Assembly (NCBI GenBank): GCA_963674805.2
Contig: CAXXNY010000016.1
Span: 186,001 to 250,000 of the forward strand
From: CALMFG01 sp963674805
GTDB lineage: Bacteria; Bacillota; Clostridia; Christensenellales; CALMFG01
Reading direction: 5' to 3'
DNA: 64,000 nt
The position numbers and the translations under genes were made by a program. Positions 9,496-17,327 of the stretch are shown here, piece by piece; position 1 is the first letter of the stretch, and each line of letters opens with the position of its first letter. The notes under the pieces are model-generated. The model was not told the DNA's origin and searched no databases. It saw only the letters and a program-made list of their open reading frames with translations.

Positions 9496-9524
9496 ATTAT
9501 ACTCTCTTTTATTCTTTTAATCAA
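9496..9524 (-). promoter_or_regulatory. Sigma-A promoter of the fucose operon
   Basis: On the minus strand TTGATT (9524-9519) and TATAAT (9501-9496) are separated by exactly 17 bases, about 35 bases before the first operon start. Confidence 0.75.
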
Positions 9525-9554
9525 TACTTTTTTAAAATTCTTTTTATAAGTATT
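9523..9554. promoter_or_regulatory. Candidate ROK operator over the -35 box
   Basis: The inverted repeat AATACTT (9523-9529) and AAGTATT (9548-9554) has 18 A/T-rich bases between the arms. It overlaps the -35 box of the fucose promoter, a natural place for repression by the ROK protein encoded downstream. Similar AAAGTATT words recur upstream of fucA. Confidence 0.45.
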
Positions 9555-9648
9555 ATCATTTTGTTGTTTGCTAAATTAGATGAACAGAAGTAAAAGGCTA
9601 TCAGTAAGTTGGATAAGTATTTCGGATAAACCTTCGAAAAAAGAGAGT

Positions 9649-9675
9649 GCATCCCCTCATAGGTGGTGCTTTTTT
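9649..9675. terminator. Weak bidirectional terminator-like hairpin
   Basis: A GCATC/GGTGC stem is followed by TTTTTT on the plus strand and preceded by AAAAAA, so it could stop transcription in either direction. No intact gene feeds into it. It adjoins the decayed repeat at 9682-9703 and may be left from a lost gene. The rest of 9555-9877 shows no convincing gene. Confidence 0.35.
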
Positions 9676-9877
9676 ATTTCTCATGTAACATATTTATAAC
9701 ATGAGACACATTAAATCGATTAAAATTTTTCTTATTTGGATTATATCCTGTCCGAATTTTGAATAAAATATTCATCTTTTTAATTGTTAGTCTATACTCG
9801 CATGTAAGAAACAATTTCATTATAAGAATATTTAATTTTGTATAAGAAAGTTTAATTGCTCTTATCATGCAGATTTA

Positions 9878-9905
9878 TTGACATATGCCCATTTAATTAT
9901 ATAAT
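9878..9905 (+). promoter_or_regulatory. Sigma-A promoter of the FAD oxidoreductase
   Basis: TTGACA (9878-9883) and TATAAT (9900-9905) are both perfect consensus boxes with 16 bases between them. They lie about 50 bases upstream of the start codon, and GGAGGTG is the ribosome site. Confidence 0.85.
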
Positions 9906-9953
9906 CAAATCAATAAGCTTTATCAAAGTTATAATAATACGTGGAGGTGTTTT

Positions 9954-11297
9954 ATGAAAAACACAGATGTTTTAATTGTAGGTGGTTCCGCGACAGGTTT
10001 AGTTGCAGGGTTAACCGTAAAATCTAACTACAAAGAAAAAAAGGTCACCATTGTTCGTAAAGAAGAAAAGGTTATGATTCCGTGTGGTATTCCATATATT
10101 TTCGGGACACTTGAATCAAGCGACAAAAATATTTTACCAGATGCTGGGCTGGAAAAATTAGGCGTTGATATTTTAGTTGATGAAGTAACCCAAATTGATA
10201 CAAAAACTAAAGTTGCGAAAACCGTTTCTGGAGAAGAAATTTCTTTTGATAAGCTTATCTTGGGGACAGGTTCTGAACCTGTCGTTCCTAAATGGTTAAC
10301 AGGTACCGATAAAGAAAACGTCTTTACAATTCCAAAAAGTAAAGAATATTTAGATAGTATATATCAAAAGCTTAGCGGTTTAAAAAAAGTTTTGGTTGTA
10401 GGCGCCGGATTTATTGGTGTTGAAGTTGCCGATGAACTTAACAAAAAAGGTTTTGACGTTACACTTATTGAAATTCTTCCCCAAATTTTAGGGGCAGCGT
10501 TTGATGCGGAATTTGCAGCAGATGCTGAATCAAAACTAAGCGAGCGCGGTATAAAAGTCTTAACCAATATTGGCATCAAAGAAATTACAGGAGGCTCAGC
10601 CGTTAACGGCGCTCTGCTTGGCGACGGCTCAACGCTTAATGCAGATGCTGTTATTTTGTCTCTCGGCTACTTGCCAAATGCTAAACTCGCAAAAAGTATG
10701 GGTTTAGAAATTAATGAACTCGGCTTTATTAAAACGGATAGATATAAGCGCACATCTAATCCCGATGTATTTGCCGCAGGAGATTGTTCTGAAAAAGTCG
10801 ACTTTGCAACCGGTAAATTAAGCAAAATTATGCTGGCTTCCACTGCATGTGCAGAAGCAAGAGTTGCTGGGCTTAATCTGTTCTCTTTATCTACAATTAA
10901 TACCTTTAGAGGTACTATCGGTATTTATTCCACCAGTGTTGGTGATAATGCCTATGGCGTTGCAGGATTGACTGAGTCTATCGCAAAAAATGAAGGTTTT
11001 GATGTTGTTACCGGCAGTTTCACAGGTGTCGATACCCATCCGGGATGCCTTGAACATTCTCAAAAACAGACCGTTAAACTCATTGTATCCAAAAATAATG
11101 GTGTTATTCTTGGCGGAGAAGCAATGGGAGGCAGAAGTGTTGGTGAATTGACAAATGTCATCGGCTTTGCCATCCAAAACAATATGACTATTAACAATCT
11201 CTTAGTTGCTCAAATTGGCACACAGCCAATGTTGACTGCTTCACCAGCAGGTTATCCACTTATTAAAGCTGCTGAATTAGTTGCAAAACAGTTATAG
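9954..11297 (+). CDS. FAD-dependent pyridine nucleotide-disulfide oxidoreductase (NADH oxidase / CoA-disulfide reductase type)
   Basis: This is a soluble flavoprotein of 447 residues. FAD-binding VLIVGGSATGLVAGL opens the protein. The single redox cysteine sits in MIPCGIPYIF near residue 44, the hallmark of the Nox/CoA-disulfide/polysulfide reductase group. The NAD-binding fold VLVVGAGFIGVEVADEL is near residue 145, and the second FAD motif NPDVFAAGDCSE is near residue 270. A dimerisation domain of about 110 residues ends the protein. It has its own strong promoter and a perfect hairpin downstream. The small DUF1858-like gene follows, suggesting a redox or sulfur role. Substrate is not determinable here. 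Confidence 0.85.
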   Translation: MKNTDVLIVGGSATGLVAGLTVKSNYKEKKVTIVRKEEKVMIPCGIPYIFGTLESSDKNILPDAGLEKLGVDILVDEVTQIDTKTKVAKTVSGEEISFDKLILGTGSEPVVPKWLTGTDKENVFTIPKSKEYLDSIYQKLSGLKKVLVVGAGFIGVEVADELNKKGFDVTLIEILPQILGAAFDAEFAADAESKLSERGIKVLTNIGIKEITGGSAVNGALLGDGSTLNADAVILSLGYLPNAKLAKSMGLEINELGFIKTDRYKRTSNPDVFAAGDCSEKVDFATGKLSKIMLASTACAEARVAGLNLFSLSTINTFRGTIGIYSTSVGDNAYGVAGLTESIAKNEGFDVVTGSFTGVDTHPGCLEHSQKQTVKLIVSKNNGVILGGEAMGGRSVGELTNVIGFAIQNNMTINNLLVAQIGTQPMLTASPAGYPLIKAAELVAKQL

Positions 11298-11312
11298 AAT
11301 TTAGATGTTATT

Positions 11313-11345
11313 GAAGCCCTTTATCACTAAGTGATAAAGGGCTTC
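11313..11345 (+). terminator. Long perfect hairpin after the FAD oxidoreductase
   Basis: Two 16-base perfect arms (GAAGCCCTTTATCACT and its complement) meet over one base, 16 bases after the stop codon. A T-run is absent, so termination efficiency is uncertain and it may instead protect the 3' end. Confidence 0.6.
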
Positions 11346-11437
11346 ATATCTCCAGATTCAACACAATCACAATAAAATCCAGTTTTAAAACCCTTAAATG
11401 ATCAATATTTGGAAATAATATTAAATCTTTAGAAACG

Positions 11438-11656
11438 TTGGTGATGATTTTGAAAACAGCAAACAAAATAACTGAAAATTGGACTATTACTAAAATAGTA
11501 AATAAATATCCAAAGACAGTCAATGTGCTATTAAAATATAATATTTATTTCAAAGATTGTGTTGATAAAAACTGCACCACTATTGCTGATAGGGCAACCG
11601 CCAGCAATATTGATATTAGTGTGCTATTAAGAGCCTTAAACCAAATAGCAGATTAA
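11438..11656 (+). CDS. Small DUF1858/ScdA-N-like protein
   Basis: This 72-residue protein has the shape of the DUF1858 hybrid-cluster-associated or ScdA N-terminal family. WTITKIVNKYPKTVNVLLKYNIYFKDC matches the pattern of a helix, 'kyPetaevLlkyGI' and a cysteine, and ISVLLRALNQ is the usual C-terminal helix. It has two cysteines (FKDCVDKNC) rather than the usual single or paired CxxC. It probably starts at the second Met (MILKTAN) or the annotated one, and GGTGATG is a weak ribosome site. The flanking oxidoreductase suggests a redox role. Family assignment is by pattern and is moderate. Confidence 0.6.
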   Translation: MVMILKTANKITENWTITKIVNKYPKTVNVLLKYNIYFKDCVDKNCTTIADRATASNIDISVLLRALNQIAD

Positions 11657-11710
11657 ATGGTTGGCATGATAAGTAAAAAGATTCTGCTTTAGTAAGTGTA
11701 GCACAATTCT

Positions 11711-11732
11711 CATGTGACAAATTTGTGACATG
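11711..11732. repeat. Copy B of the GTGACA-ATTT-GTGACA repeat
   Basis: A pair of TGTGACA words in direct orientation is flanked by CATG on each side. On the minus strand it reads MSQICHMR, as in the larger repeats at 11975-12013 and 43102-43140, but here without the tRNA part. It appears to be another scar of the same mobile-element end. Confidence 0.5.
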
Positions 11733-11783
11733 AAGTCAAAATTGAAATTAAAAAAGAGCTCCTGCTTTTGAGCCTAAAATGCC

Positions 11784-11811
11784 AAAAAAGCTCGAAATAT
11801 CGGGCTTTTTT
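11784..11811 (-). terminator. Terminator behind the tRNA-Leu remnant
   Basis: On the minus strand AAAAAAGC, CGA and a 4-base loop form a stem with TCG and GCTTTTTT, starting three bases after the encoded CCA. This is the expected terminator of a tRNA gene and has survived although the tRNA 5' half is gone. Confidence 0.7.
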
Positions 11812-11813
11812 AC

Positions 11814-11868
11814 TGGTGCGAGGAATGGGAGTCGAACCCACATTGCCGTTAATCCACACGGTCCTCAA
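11814..11868 (-). pseudogene. 3' half of tRNA-Leu(GAG), attachment-site remnant 1
   Basis: Read on the minus strand, the segment starts at the anticodon loop TTGAGGA (anticodon GAG). It continues through the 3' anticodon stem CCGTG, a variable arm, the T arm GTGGG-TTCGACT-CCCAT, the acceptor strand TCCTCGC, discriminator A and CCA. Upstream the 5' half (GCGAGGA acceptor, D arm, CACGG stem) is missing and replaced by unrelated sequence. A break at the anticodon loop is typical of tyrosine-integrase attachment sites in tRNA genes. Not a functional tRNA. Confidence 0.75.
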
Positions 11869-12013
11869 CTGCGATTAAAAACTCTACCACTGCTCGTTTG
11901 ATTCTTTTTGTCGCTGTCTTATACAGGAAAAGTGTAAATCCGTGCGCGTTTAATTCATAATCGCATGTTATGTATCACAGGATTTTGGATCTCGCGTGAC
12001 ATATTTGTGACAT
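11814..12013 (-). repeat. 200-bp mobile-element end repeat, copy 1
   Basis: It consists of the tRNA-Leu 3' half followed (to the right) by about 145 bases shared with 42941-43140. On the minus strand the outer part encodes MSQICHARSKIL then TGA at 11975, plausibly the C-terminus of a lost integrase. The distance from that stop to the tRNA anticodon loop is 107 bases in both copies. No other gene is seen in 11657-12067. Confidence 0.7.
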
Positions 12014-12067
12014 AATTAATTTTGTATAATAGGTTGCCGTTATAGCAAATAGGCATGCGTAACCATA

Positions 12068-13048
12068 TCAGTCAATTATCAAACCCAATATTTCATCCGC
12101 AGTTATCTGGTAAATGTAATCGTCCGCTCCGTTTTCTTTCAGTGCATTGGCTATATCCGTTTTTTCATATCGTAGGCCAATCAATCCTTTTTTCAATTGA
12201 GCAATATTCTTCTTCTCAAAAAAATCACCATAAAAAGAGATATCTTGGATGACATCTTGCTCAACATCCGCGCAAACCATTAATCGTCCGCCTATGAACC
12301 GCTTTTCTTTTGAGAGGTTGAATTTCGGATTTTGGCCGAAGTTCCATTCCCATGTATCAAACTGATCAGCTTTTATCTGGTTTACTTTTTCAATATCCGC
12401 AGGTGTTAATGCTGCCTTTTGCATATCTTTCGTGATATGGGCCAGCATCAAATCTCTAAACGCTTCACTGGAAATCGGCCTATCAATATAACTTGCAATA
12501 TTTGCAACACGCTCTTTGACTGATTTAATACCTTTTGATATCAGTTTCTCATCATCCACGGTCAGTGCACGTACCAATCTTGTGAGGTCTGTATTGAACA
12601 GCAAGGATCCGTGATGCAGGTTAACAGCAGTGGATTTAAATTGTGCGTTCCCTGATATTTTCTTTCCATCAATCAGCAGATCGTTCCCGCCGCTACGATA
12701 TGCCGTCACTCCGATTGATGCGAGCGCATCCATCACCGGTTGGGTAAACCGATCAAAATCAATCTCCTGCTTAGCTGGGTTCTTTTCAATAAAAGAAAAC
12801 TGCCAGCCGTTCAAATCAGTATAGATTGTTCCCCCGCCGGTGATTCTTCTGACAATGTTAATCTTATGCTCACGTGCAAAGGCTGTATTGATTTCGCGGT
12901 ATGTGTTCTGAAACTTGCCGATCATCAACGTTGGCTGCGTCCGCCAAAATAAGAAGTATGAATCCGCGGCATCATATTCATCCATCAGATATTTTTCCAA
13001 CGCAAAATTAAAATTTGCGTTTGTACTGTCGGTTTCAATATACAGCAT
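12068..13048 (-). CDS. lplA: Lipoate-protein ligase A
   Basis: It attaches free lipoate, via lipoyl-AMP, to the lysine of lipoyl domains. At 326 residues it matches the two-domain bacterial LplA. Seen motifs are FWRTQPTLMIGKFQNTYREIN, the RRITGGGTIYTDLNGWQFSF lipoate/AMP loop, and SGNAQFKS. A C-terminal accessory domain starts near residue 240. It is the last gene of the long operon and overlaps lipA by 14 bases, so the two are translationally coupled. Together with lipA it can supply lipoylation to the free lipoyl-domain protein at 17069-17326. Confidence 0.93.
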   Translation of the reverse strand: MLYIETDSTNANFNFALEKYLMDEYDAADSYFLFWRTQPTLMIGKFQNTYREINTAFAREHKINIVRRITGGGTIYTDLNGWQFSFIEKNPAKQEIDFDRFTQPVMDALASIGVTAYRSGGNDLLIDGKKISGNAQFKSTAVNLHHGSLLFNTDLTRLVRALTVDDEKLISKGIKSVKERVANIASYIDRPISSEAFRDLMLAHITKDMQKAALTPADIEKVNQIKADQFDTWEWNFGQNPKFNLSKEKRFIGGRLMVCADVEQDVIQDISFYGDFFEKKNIAQLKKGLIGLRYEKTDIANALKENGADDYIYQITADEILGLIID

Positions 13049-13904
13049 CTCTTTCCTTTCTCAACGCTTCCATGCCGCTTAACGCATCAAAAGAACTCCG
13101 GACAAGCGGCCCGCTGGCAACAAATTTAAATCCCTTTTCATAGGCTATTTCCTCATATGCTTTGAACTGTTCCGGCTTGATATATTCCGCAACAGGTACA
13201 TGCGCCGGAGACGGGCGCAGATACTGGCCAATAGTCAACGCATCACAACCGACAGCAGCCAGGTCGTCCATCACATCTATAACCTCAGCTTCGGTTTCAC
13301 CCAGCCCCAGCATTATGCCGCTCTTTGTAAATATTTCATTGCTCAGCTCTTTTGAGGTTTTTAGTAATCTTAGTGAACGTTCATAAACAGCACCGGGCCG
13401 CACCTCAGTGTATAACCTGGGTACTGTCTCAATATTATGGTTAAGAATATTCGGCCCGGCTTTTAAAACGATTTTTAGCGCCGTTTTATTGCCCTTAAAA
13501 TCCGGAATTAAAACCTCTGTCGTACTCTTTGGCATCCGTTTTTTCACAGCAGAAATCACCTGCGCAAACTGTGATGCGCCGCCGTCAGGTAAGTCATCGC
13601 GTGTCACACTTGTTATCACAATATGCTTCAAGCCCAGCCGCTCCGCTGCTTTTGCGACATTTTCGGGTTCGCTTTTGTCCACATCTAATGGTAAGCCGCC
13701 CTCAACATTACAAAAGCGACACCCTCGCGTACAAATCGTCCCAAGAATCATAAAGGTCGCTGTTTGATTCTGAAAGCAATTGCCAATATTCGGGCAGGCG
13801 GCATTTTCGCATACCGTATGCAAACGCATTGACCTCAACAGACTTTCCATTTTATCAATCGCTTCAGGATATGCTTTTGCCCTTAACCATTCCGGCCTGT
13901 TCAT
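13035..13904 (-). CDS. lipA: Lipoyl synthase
   Basis: This is a radical SAM enzyme that inserts two sulfurs into protein-bound octanoyl groups to make lipoate. At 289 residues it is the usual length. It carries the auxiliary cluster motif CENAACPNIGNC (C-x4-C-x5-C) near residue 34 and the radical SAM motif CTRGCRFC near residue 58. PDFKGN and MLGLGETEAEV follow, and RSSFDALSG near the end supplies the conserved R-S-S serine ligand. It is cotranscribed with E3 upstream and lplA downstream. Lipoyl synthase in the same operon as one specific dehydrogenase complex is notable. Confidence 0.96.
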   Translation of the reverse strand: MNRPEWLRAKAYPEAIDKMESLLRSMRLHTVCENAACPNIGNCFQNQTATFMILGTICTRGCRFCNVEGGLPLDVDKSEPENVAKAAERLGLKHIVITSVTRDDLPDGGASQFAQVISAVKKRMPKSTTEVLIPDFKGNKTALKIVLKAGPNILNHNIETVPRLYTEVRPGAVYERSLRLLKTSKELSNEIFTKSGIMLGLGETEAEVIDVMDDLAAVGCDALTIGQYLRPSPAHVPVAEYIKPEQFKAYEEIAYEKGFKFVASGPLVRSSFDALSGMEALRKERDAVY

Positions 13905-13952
13905 ACGATTCCTTTCTATTAATAAAATGATGCGGTTTAACTATGGCTGCTC

Positions 13953-15317
13953 TTAAAATAAGCACACTGCATCACGGATAATTTCGCAGACAGTGGGATG
14001 CGGAAAAACAAAGCGTTTAATTTCTTCAACCGTCAGCTTCGCTTGTATTAAAATCACAGCGCTCTGGATGATTTCGGATGCATAGCTTCCAATCATATGG
14101 ACGCCGATTAACCGGCGACTCTCGTTATCCACAACGATTTTAATCATACCATCACCATTCTTATTCTCAGCAAAATACCGTCCGGAATAATTCATGGACA
14201 GCTTTCGGACCACAACGTTGATACCCTTTTTCTCTGCCTCTTCTACAGTAACACCTGCGCTGGCAACTTCCGGGATGGTATAAATAACACTGGGAATTGC
14301 AGTATAATCTGCCTCATCCAAAATTTCGCACATATGGTTAACCGCTATATCCGCTTCGCGGTAAGCTTTATGCGCCAGCATCATTCCACCTGTAACATCC
14401 CCCGCAGCGTAAACGCCTTTGACCGCAGTCTGCATATTTTGATCTGTCTGGATGGCTCCAAGTTCTGTTTTGATTCCCAAGCGTTCCAGGCCGATACCCT
14501 GCGTACTCGGACATCTCCCAACAGAAAGCAATACTTTATCTGCAGTGATCTTTGAGGTCTCATCTTCCTGAACAAAACGGATTATCCCGTCTTCTACTTC
14601 CGTTACCTGCGCCTTCAGGCAAAACTGAATGCCTCTCTTTTCAAGGTTCTTTTTCAGTATCAGCCCAATCTCGTTATCCAGATTGCCGCCAATATGGTCC
14701 ATCATCTCAATAACAGTTACCTTTGAACCGGCTGACGCGAAATATACAGCCAGCTCAAGACCAATCACACCGCCGCCGACTATGGCTAATCGTTCAGGTA
14801 CCAATTTTAGTTTCAGCAGTTCTTTGCTCGTTATAATAAAACCTGCATTTAACGCTTCTTGAACACCCTTTATCGGCGGAATAATGGGGCCTGAGCCTGA
14901 TGCAATTAAAACATTTTTTGCGGTATATGTATTTATACCCCCGCAAACTTCGAAGCCTTCTTTAACCATGCAATTGATTTTTGCAGATTCTCTGATTACT
15001 TCTACACCCGCTGTTTTCATTGCCGCGTTGATACCCTCTCCCAGCACGTGAACAACCAGTGATTTGCGCTCTAAAACAGCCCCATGACCGAGGTGCGCTT
15101 GGGTGACATACACGCCATAGGATTCGCCCTTTTTCGCCCCCTCATACAATTTGGCGCTGTAAAGCATCGCTTTTGTCGGTATACAACCCTCATTTAAACA
15201 GACACCGCCGAGGCGGTTTTTTTCAAACACTAAAACCTTCATGCCCCGACGGCCTGCGCTTTCAGCAGCTCTATACCCCGCAGGACCGCCGCCGATCACT
15301 ATTAAATCATATATCAT
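13953..15317 (-). CDS. lpdA: Dihydrolipoamide dehydrogenase (E3)
   Basis: This flavoprotein reoxidises dihydrolipoamide with NAD+, completing the 2-oxoacid dehydrogenase cycle. It has 454 residues. FAD motif LIVIGGGPAGYRAAESAGRRG is followed by the redox disulfide GGVCLNEGCIPTKAML. The NAD motif LAIVGGGVIGLELAVYFAS is near residue 175, and the C-terminal HPTVCEII with the catalytic HPT-type histidine is near residue 442. There is no N-terminal lipoyl domain, unlike some AcoL-type proteins. It starts four bases after the E2 stop. Confidence 0.93.
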   Translation of the reverse strand: MIYDLIVIGGGPAGYRAAESAGRRGMKVLVFEKNRLGGVCLNEGCIPTKAMLYSAKLYEGAKKGESYGVYVTQAHLGHGAVLERKSLVVHVLGEGINAAMKTAGVEVIRESAKINCMVKEGFEVCGGINTYTAKNVLIASGSGPIIPPIKGVQEALNAGFIITSKELLKLKLVPERLAIVGGGVIGLELAVYFASAGSKVTVIEMMDHIGGNLDNEIGLILKKNLEKRGIQFCLKAQVTEVEDGIIRFVQEDETSKITADKVLLSVGRCPSTQGIGLERLGIKTELGAIQTDQNMQTAVKGVYAAGDVTGGMMLAHKAYREADIAVNHMCEILDEADYTAIPSVIYTIPEVASAGVTVEEAEKKGINVVVRKLSMNYSGRYFAENKNGDGMIKIVVDNESRRLIGVHMIGSYASEIIQSAVILIQAKLTVEEIKRFVFPHPTVCEIIRDAVCLF

Positions 15318-15320
15318 TTT

Positions 15321-16022
15321 TTATCCTAACATATAAGCTTGATTCGTACAGATATCCTTAAACGCTGCCAGATATTCAGCCGCTGGCGCGCCATCAATAA
15401 TACGATGGTCATAGGTCAATGTCACTTTCATAACAGGCTTGGCAGCTATTTCATCGTTTTCCGTGACAACCGGGCATTTTTTAATCGCACCAACGGCAAG
15501 TATGCCCACCTGCGGTGGATTAATAATCGCGGTAAACTGGTCTACGCCGTACATACCGAGATTGGATATCGTAAAGGTTCCGCCCGACAAATCATCCATC
15601 GATAGTTTGCCCGACTTTGACCGCTCTGCCAGGTCTTTTATCTGCATGTTAATTTCAGATACACTCAACTCATCTGCATGCCTGATAACGGGTGTCACAA
15701 GCCCGTTATCCAGCGCTACTGCCAGCGCGATATTGATATCCTGATAAACGGAAACGACATTATGTTCAAGCGTACTGTTCAGTTCCGGCGTCTTTCTCAA
15801 CGCCAGGGCCGCCGCTTTAATCACCATTGCTGTAATTGATACATTATGCCCCTCGGCGATGAACGCTTCTCTTTTTTTTATGATCTTGGATAGATCAATC
15901 TCTATCACATGAACAGCCTGCGCCGCAGTATCAAGGCTTTCCCGCATCCGTACCGCAATAATATTTCTTATCCCGCTGAGTTTAAACGTTCTTAAAATCT
16001 TCGGTTTTAATCGGTCTTCCAT
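15321..16022 (-). CDS. 2-oxoacid dehydrogenase E2, catalytic domain only
   Basis: This acyltransferase core of 233 residues transfers the acyl group from lipoate to CoA. The protein begins with the start of the catalytic domain (KLSGIRNIIAVRMRESL). It ends with the catalytic LTYDHRIIDGAPAAEYL, which holds the active His and Asp. A normal E2 is 400 residues or more, with one to three lipoyl domains and a peripheral-subunit-binding domain; both are absent here. No good ribosome site precedes the start, 10 bases after the alcohol dehydrogenase stop, so translation may be coupled. The missing lipoyl domain is encoded separately at 17069-17326, in one operon. Confidence 0.9.
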   Translation of the reverse strand: MEDRLKPKILRTFKLSGIRNIIAVRMRESLDTAAQAVHVIEIDLSKIIKKREAFIAEGHNVSITAMVIKAAALALRKTPELNSTLEHNVVSVYQDINIALAVALDNGLVTPVIRHADELSVSEINMQIKDLAERSKSGKLSMDDLSGGTFTISNLGMYGVDQFTAIINPPQVGILAVGAIKKCPVVTENDEIAAKPVMKVTLTYDHRIIDGAPAAEYLAAFKDICTNQAYMLG

Positions 16023-16032
16023 AATCGTCTGG

Positions 16033-17049
16033 CTATTCGGCCCAATCTGTGCCGTTGGGATGGATCAGCGCCTTGACGTCTTTTCCCTCTCGCAGATTAG
16101 AGAACGCCAATTCCCATTCTTCCAGACTGTATCTGCTGGTAATCATCGCTTGATAATCAATGCACCCGCGATAGAGGAAATCAATTGCTTTTTCCCATGT
16201 CTCAGAACCATTCCAGCTCCATCCGCCAATGAGATCCAGTTGTCCCATCGCCACCTTGTCAAAATTAAGCGTAATCGGTTTGCCCCACATCGCAATCAGG
16301 GCAACTTTGCCCTTTCCGCCGCGCCCTTCTTTCGCCGGACGTGCAGCGTCGATCGCAAGCTGCGTACCTTCTTGGGTGCCCGCGCAGTCCGCGACAAATT
16401 CAGCGCCGCCATTTGACAGCTCCATAATCTTCTCAAGTGGATTGTCTTCATAATAAAAGATATGATCCGCACCGACGCGCTTACCGATTTCAAGGCGTTC
16501 TTTATCCGACCGTCTGCCGACAAGCACGACTTCCCGCGCACCTCTGATCTTTGCGAACTGTACCGCGAGTATTCCCATCGGTCCGGGCCCTATCACGCAG
16601 ACAAAGTCACCGGCATTAATCGTGTTCCGTTCCTGAAGGCAGTGCAGCATGCCTCCTACAACCGGTTCGACCAATGCTGCCGCATCCAACGGCATATCCG
16701 GCGGGCACACATGAACAACACATTCGGGTATGCGCATGTAATTCGCATATGACCCATCAAGATCAACACCCAGCCAGCCGTCCGGCGCTTCAATATCCGA
16801 AACAATTTTATCCCCGACTTTAACTTTTGTTACGTTTTTACCGACCTTTTCAACAATACCGGAATATTCATGGCCGATGGTCACCGGTGCGGTATAAAAA
16901 TGCGTATCATCGTGAATATTGATATCACTGCCGCAGACACCAGCCGCCCATACCTTCATCAAGACCTCGTCATCTTTTATTTCAGGCACCGGAACTTCGA
17001 CCAGTTCGACGTTTCCTTTTCCTTTCCGGATTTTCCTAACTGCCTGCAT
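16033..17049 (-). CDS. Zinc-dependent medium-chain alcohol dehydrogenase
   Basis: This is a 338-residue MDR-family NAD(P)-dependent dehydrogenase of the sorbitol, threonine and butanediol dehydrogenase type. Seen are the catalytic zinc motifs GVCGSDIN and GHEYSGIVEKVG, then VEPVVGGMLHCL and the nucleotide fold VCVIGPGPMGILAVQFAK. The structural-zinc four-cysteine cluster is not evident; the region reads DGWLGVDLDGSYANYMR, so this subunit probably binds only catalytic zinc. The start at 17049 is set by AAGGAGGAG just upstream. The gene separates the lipoyl-domain and E2 catalytic genes. It could oxidise an alcohol group to the keto acid or diketone that the complex uses. Substrate unknown. Confidence 0.85.
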   Translation of the reverse strand: MQAVRKIRKGKGNVELVEVPVPEIKDDEVLMKVWAAGVCGSDINIHDDTHFYTAPVTIGHEYSGIVEKVGKNVTKVKVGDKIVSDIEAPDGWLGVDLDGSYANYMRIPECVVHVCPPDMPLDAAALVEPVVGGMLHCLQERNTINAGDFVCVIGPGPMGILAVQFAKIRGAREVVLVGRRSDKERLEIGKRVGADHIFYYEDNPLEKIMELSNGGAEFVADCAGTQEGTQLAIDAARPAKEGRGGKGKVALIAMWGKPITLNFDKVAMGQLDLIGGWSWNGSETWEKAIDFLYRGCIDYQAMITSRYSLEEWELAFSNLREGKDVKALIHPNGTDWAE

Positions 17050-17068
17050 TATGCTCCTCCTTATGTCA

Positions 17069-17326
17069 TTACCCTTCGATTTTTTCGTCTTTCTCTCCGA
17101 TAATCGCAATCGGTTCCATGATTTCTTTTTCATCGCCTTCCTGCGCTAATATCTTAAGAAGATACCCGTCAATAGGCGATTCCACCTCATTAGTAATCTT
17201 ATCCGTTTCAACCATTACCACTGGCTCGCCTTTTTTGACTGCATCGCCTTCATTTTTCAGCCATGAGCCAATAGTAGCGGAGACCATAGCAGACCCTAAT
17301 TTGGGCATCGTGAGTTTTTCAGCCAT
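17069..17326 (-). CDS. Free-standing lipoyl-domain protein
   Basis: The 85-residue protein is essentially one biotinyl/lipoyl domain. It opens with KLTMPKLGSAMVSATIGSWL and carries the lipoylation lysine in VETDKITNEVESP, near residue 43, at the tip of the hairpin, followed by IDGYLLKIL. The ETDK context favours lipoate over biotin. It starts 2 bases after the E1-beta stop and is followed by the alcohol dehydrogenase. In ordinary complexes this domain is the N-terminus of E2; here it would act as a mobile acyl carrier, in the manner of glycine-cleavage H protein. A stop codon and an independent gene with its own ribosome site separate it from the E2 core. Confidence 0.92.
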   Translation of the reverse strand: MAEKLTMPKLGSAMVSATIGSWLKNEGDAVKKGEPVVMVETDKITNEVESPIDGYLLKILAQEGDEKEIMEPIAIIGEKDEKIEG

Positions 17327-17327
17327 T

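Noticed and set aside
9674..9868. 64-residue minus-strand open frame
   Set aside because: There is no good ribosome site and no family, and its C-terminus coincides with the decayed element-end repeat. Treated as debris, not a gene.
11814..11900. A complete tRNA gene on the minus strand
   Set aside because: The T arm, acceptor 3' strand and CCA are fine, but no matching GCGAGGA 5' strand, D arm or paired anticodon stem is present, so it is only a 3' half. The same holds for 42941-43025.
15321..17326. A frameshifted or insertion-broken E2 gene
   Set aside because: The lipoyl protein ends cleanly after its domain with a stop, the alcohol dehydrogenase has its own ribosome site and full length, and the E2 core begins exactly at a domain border. 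This looks like stable separate genes, though sequencing error cannot be excluded.
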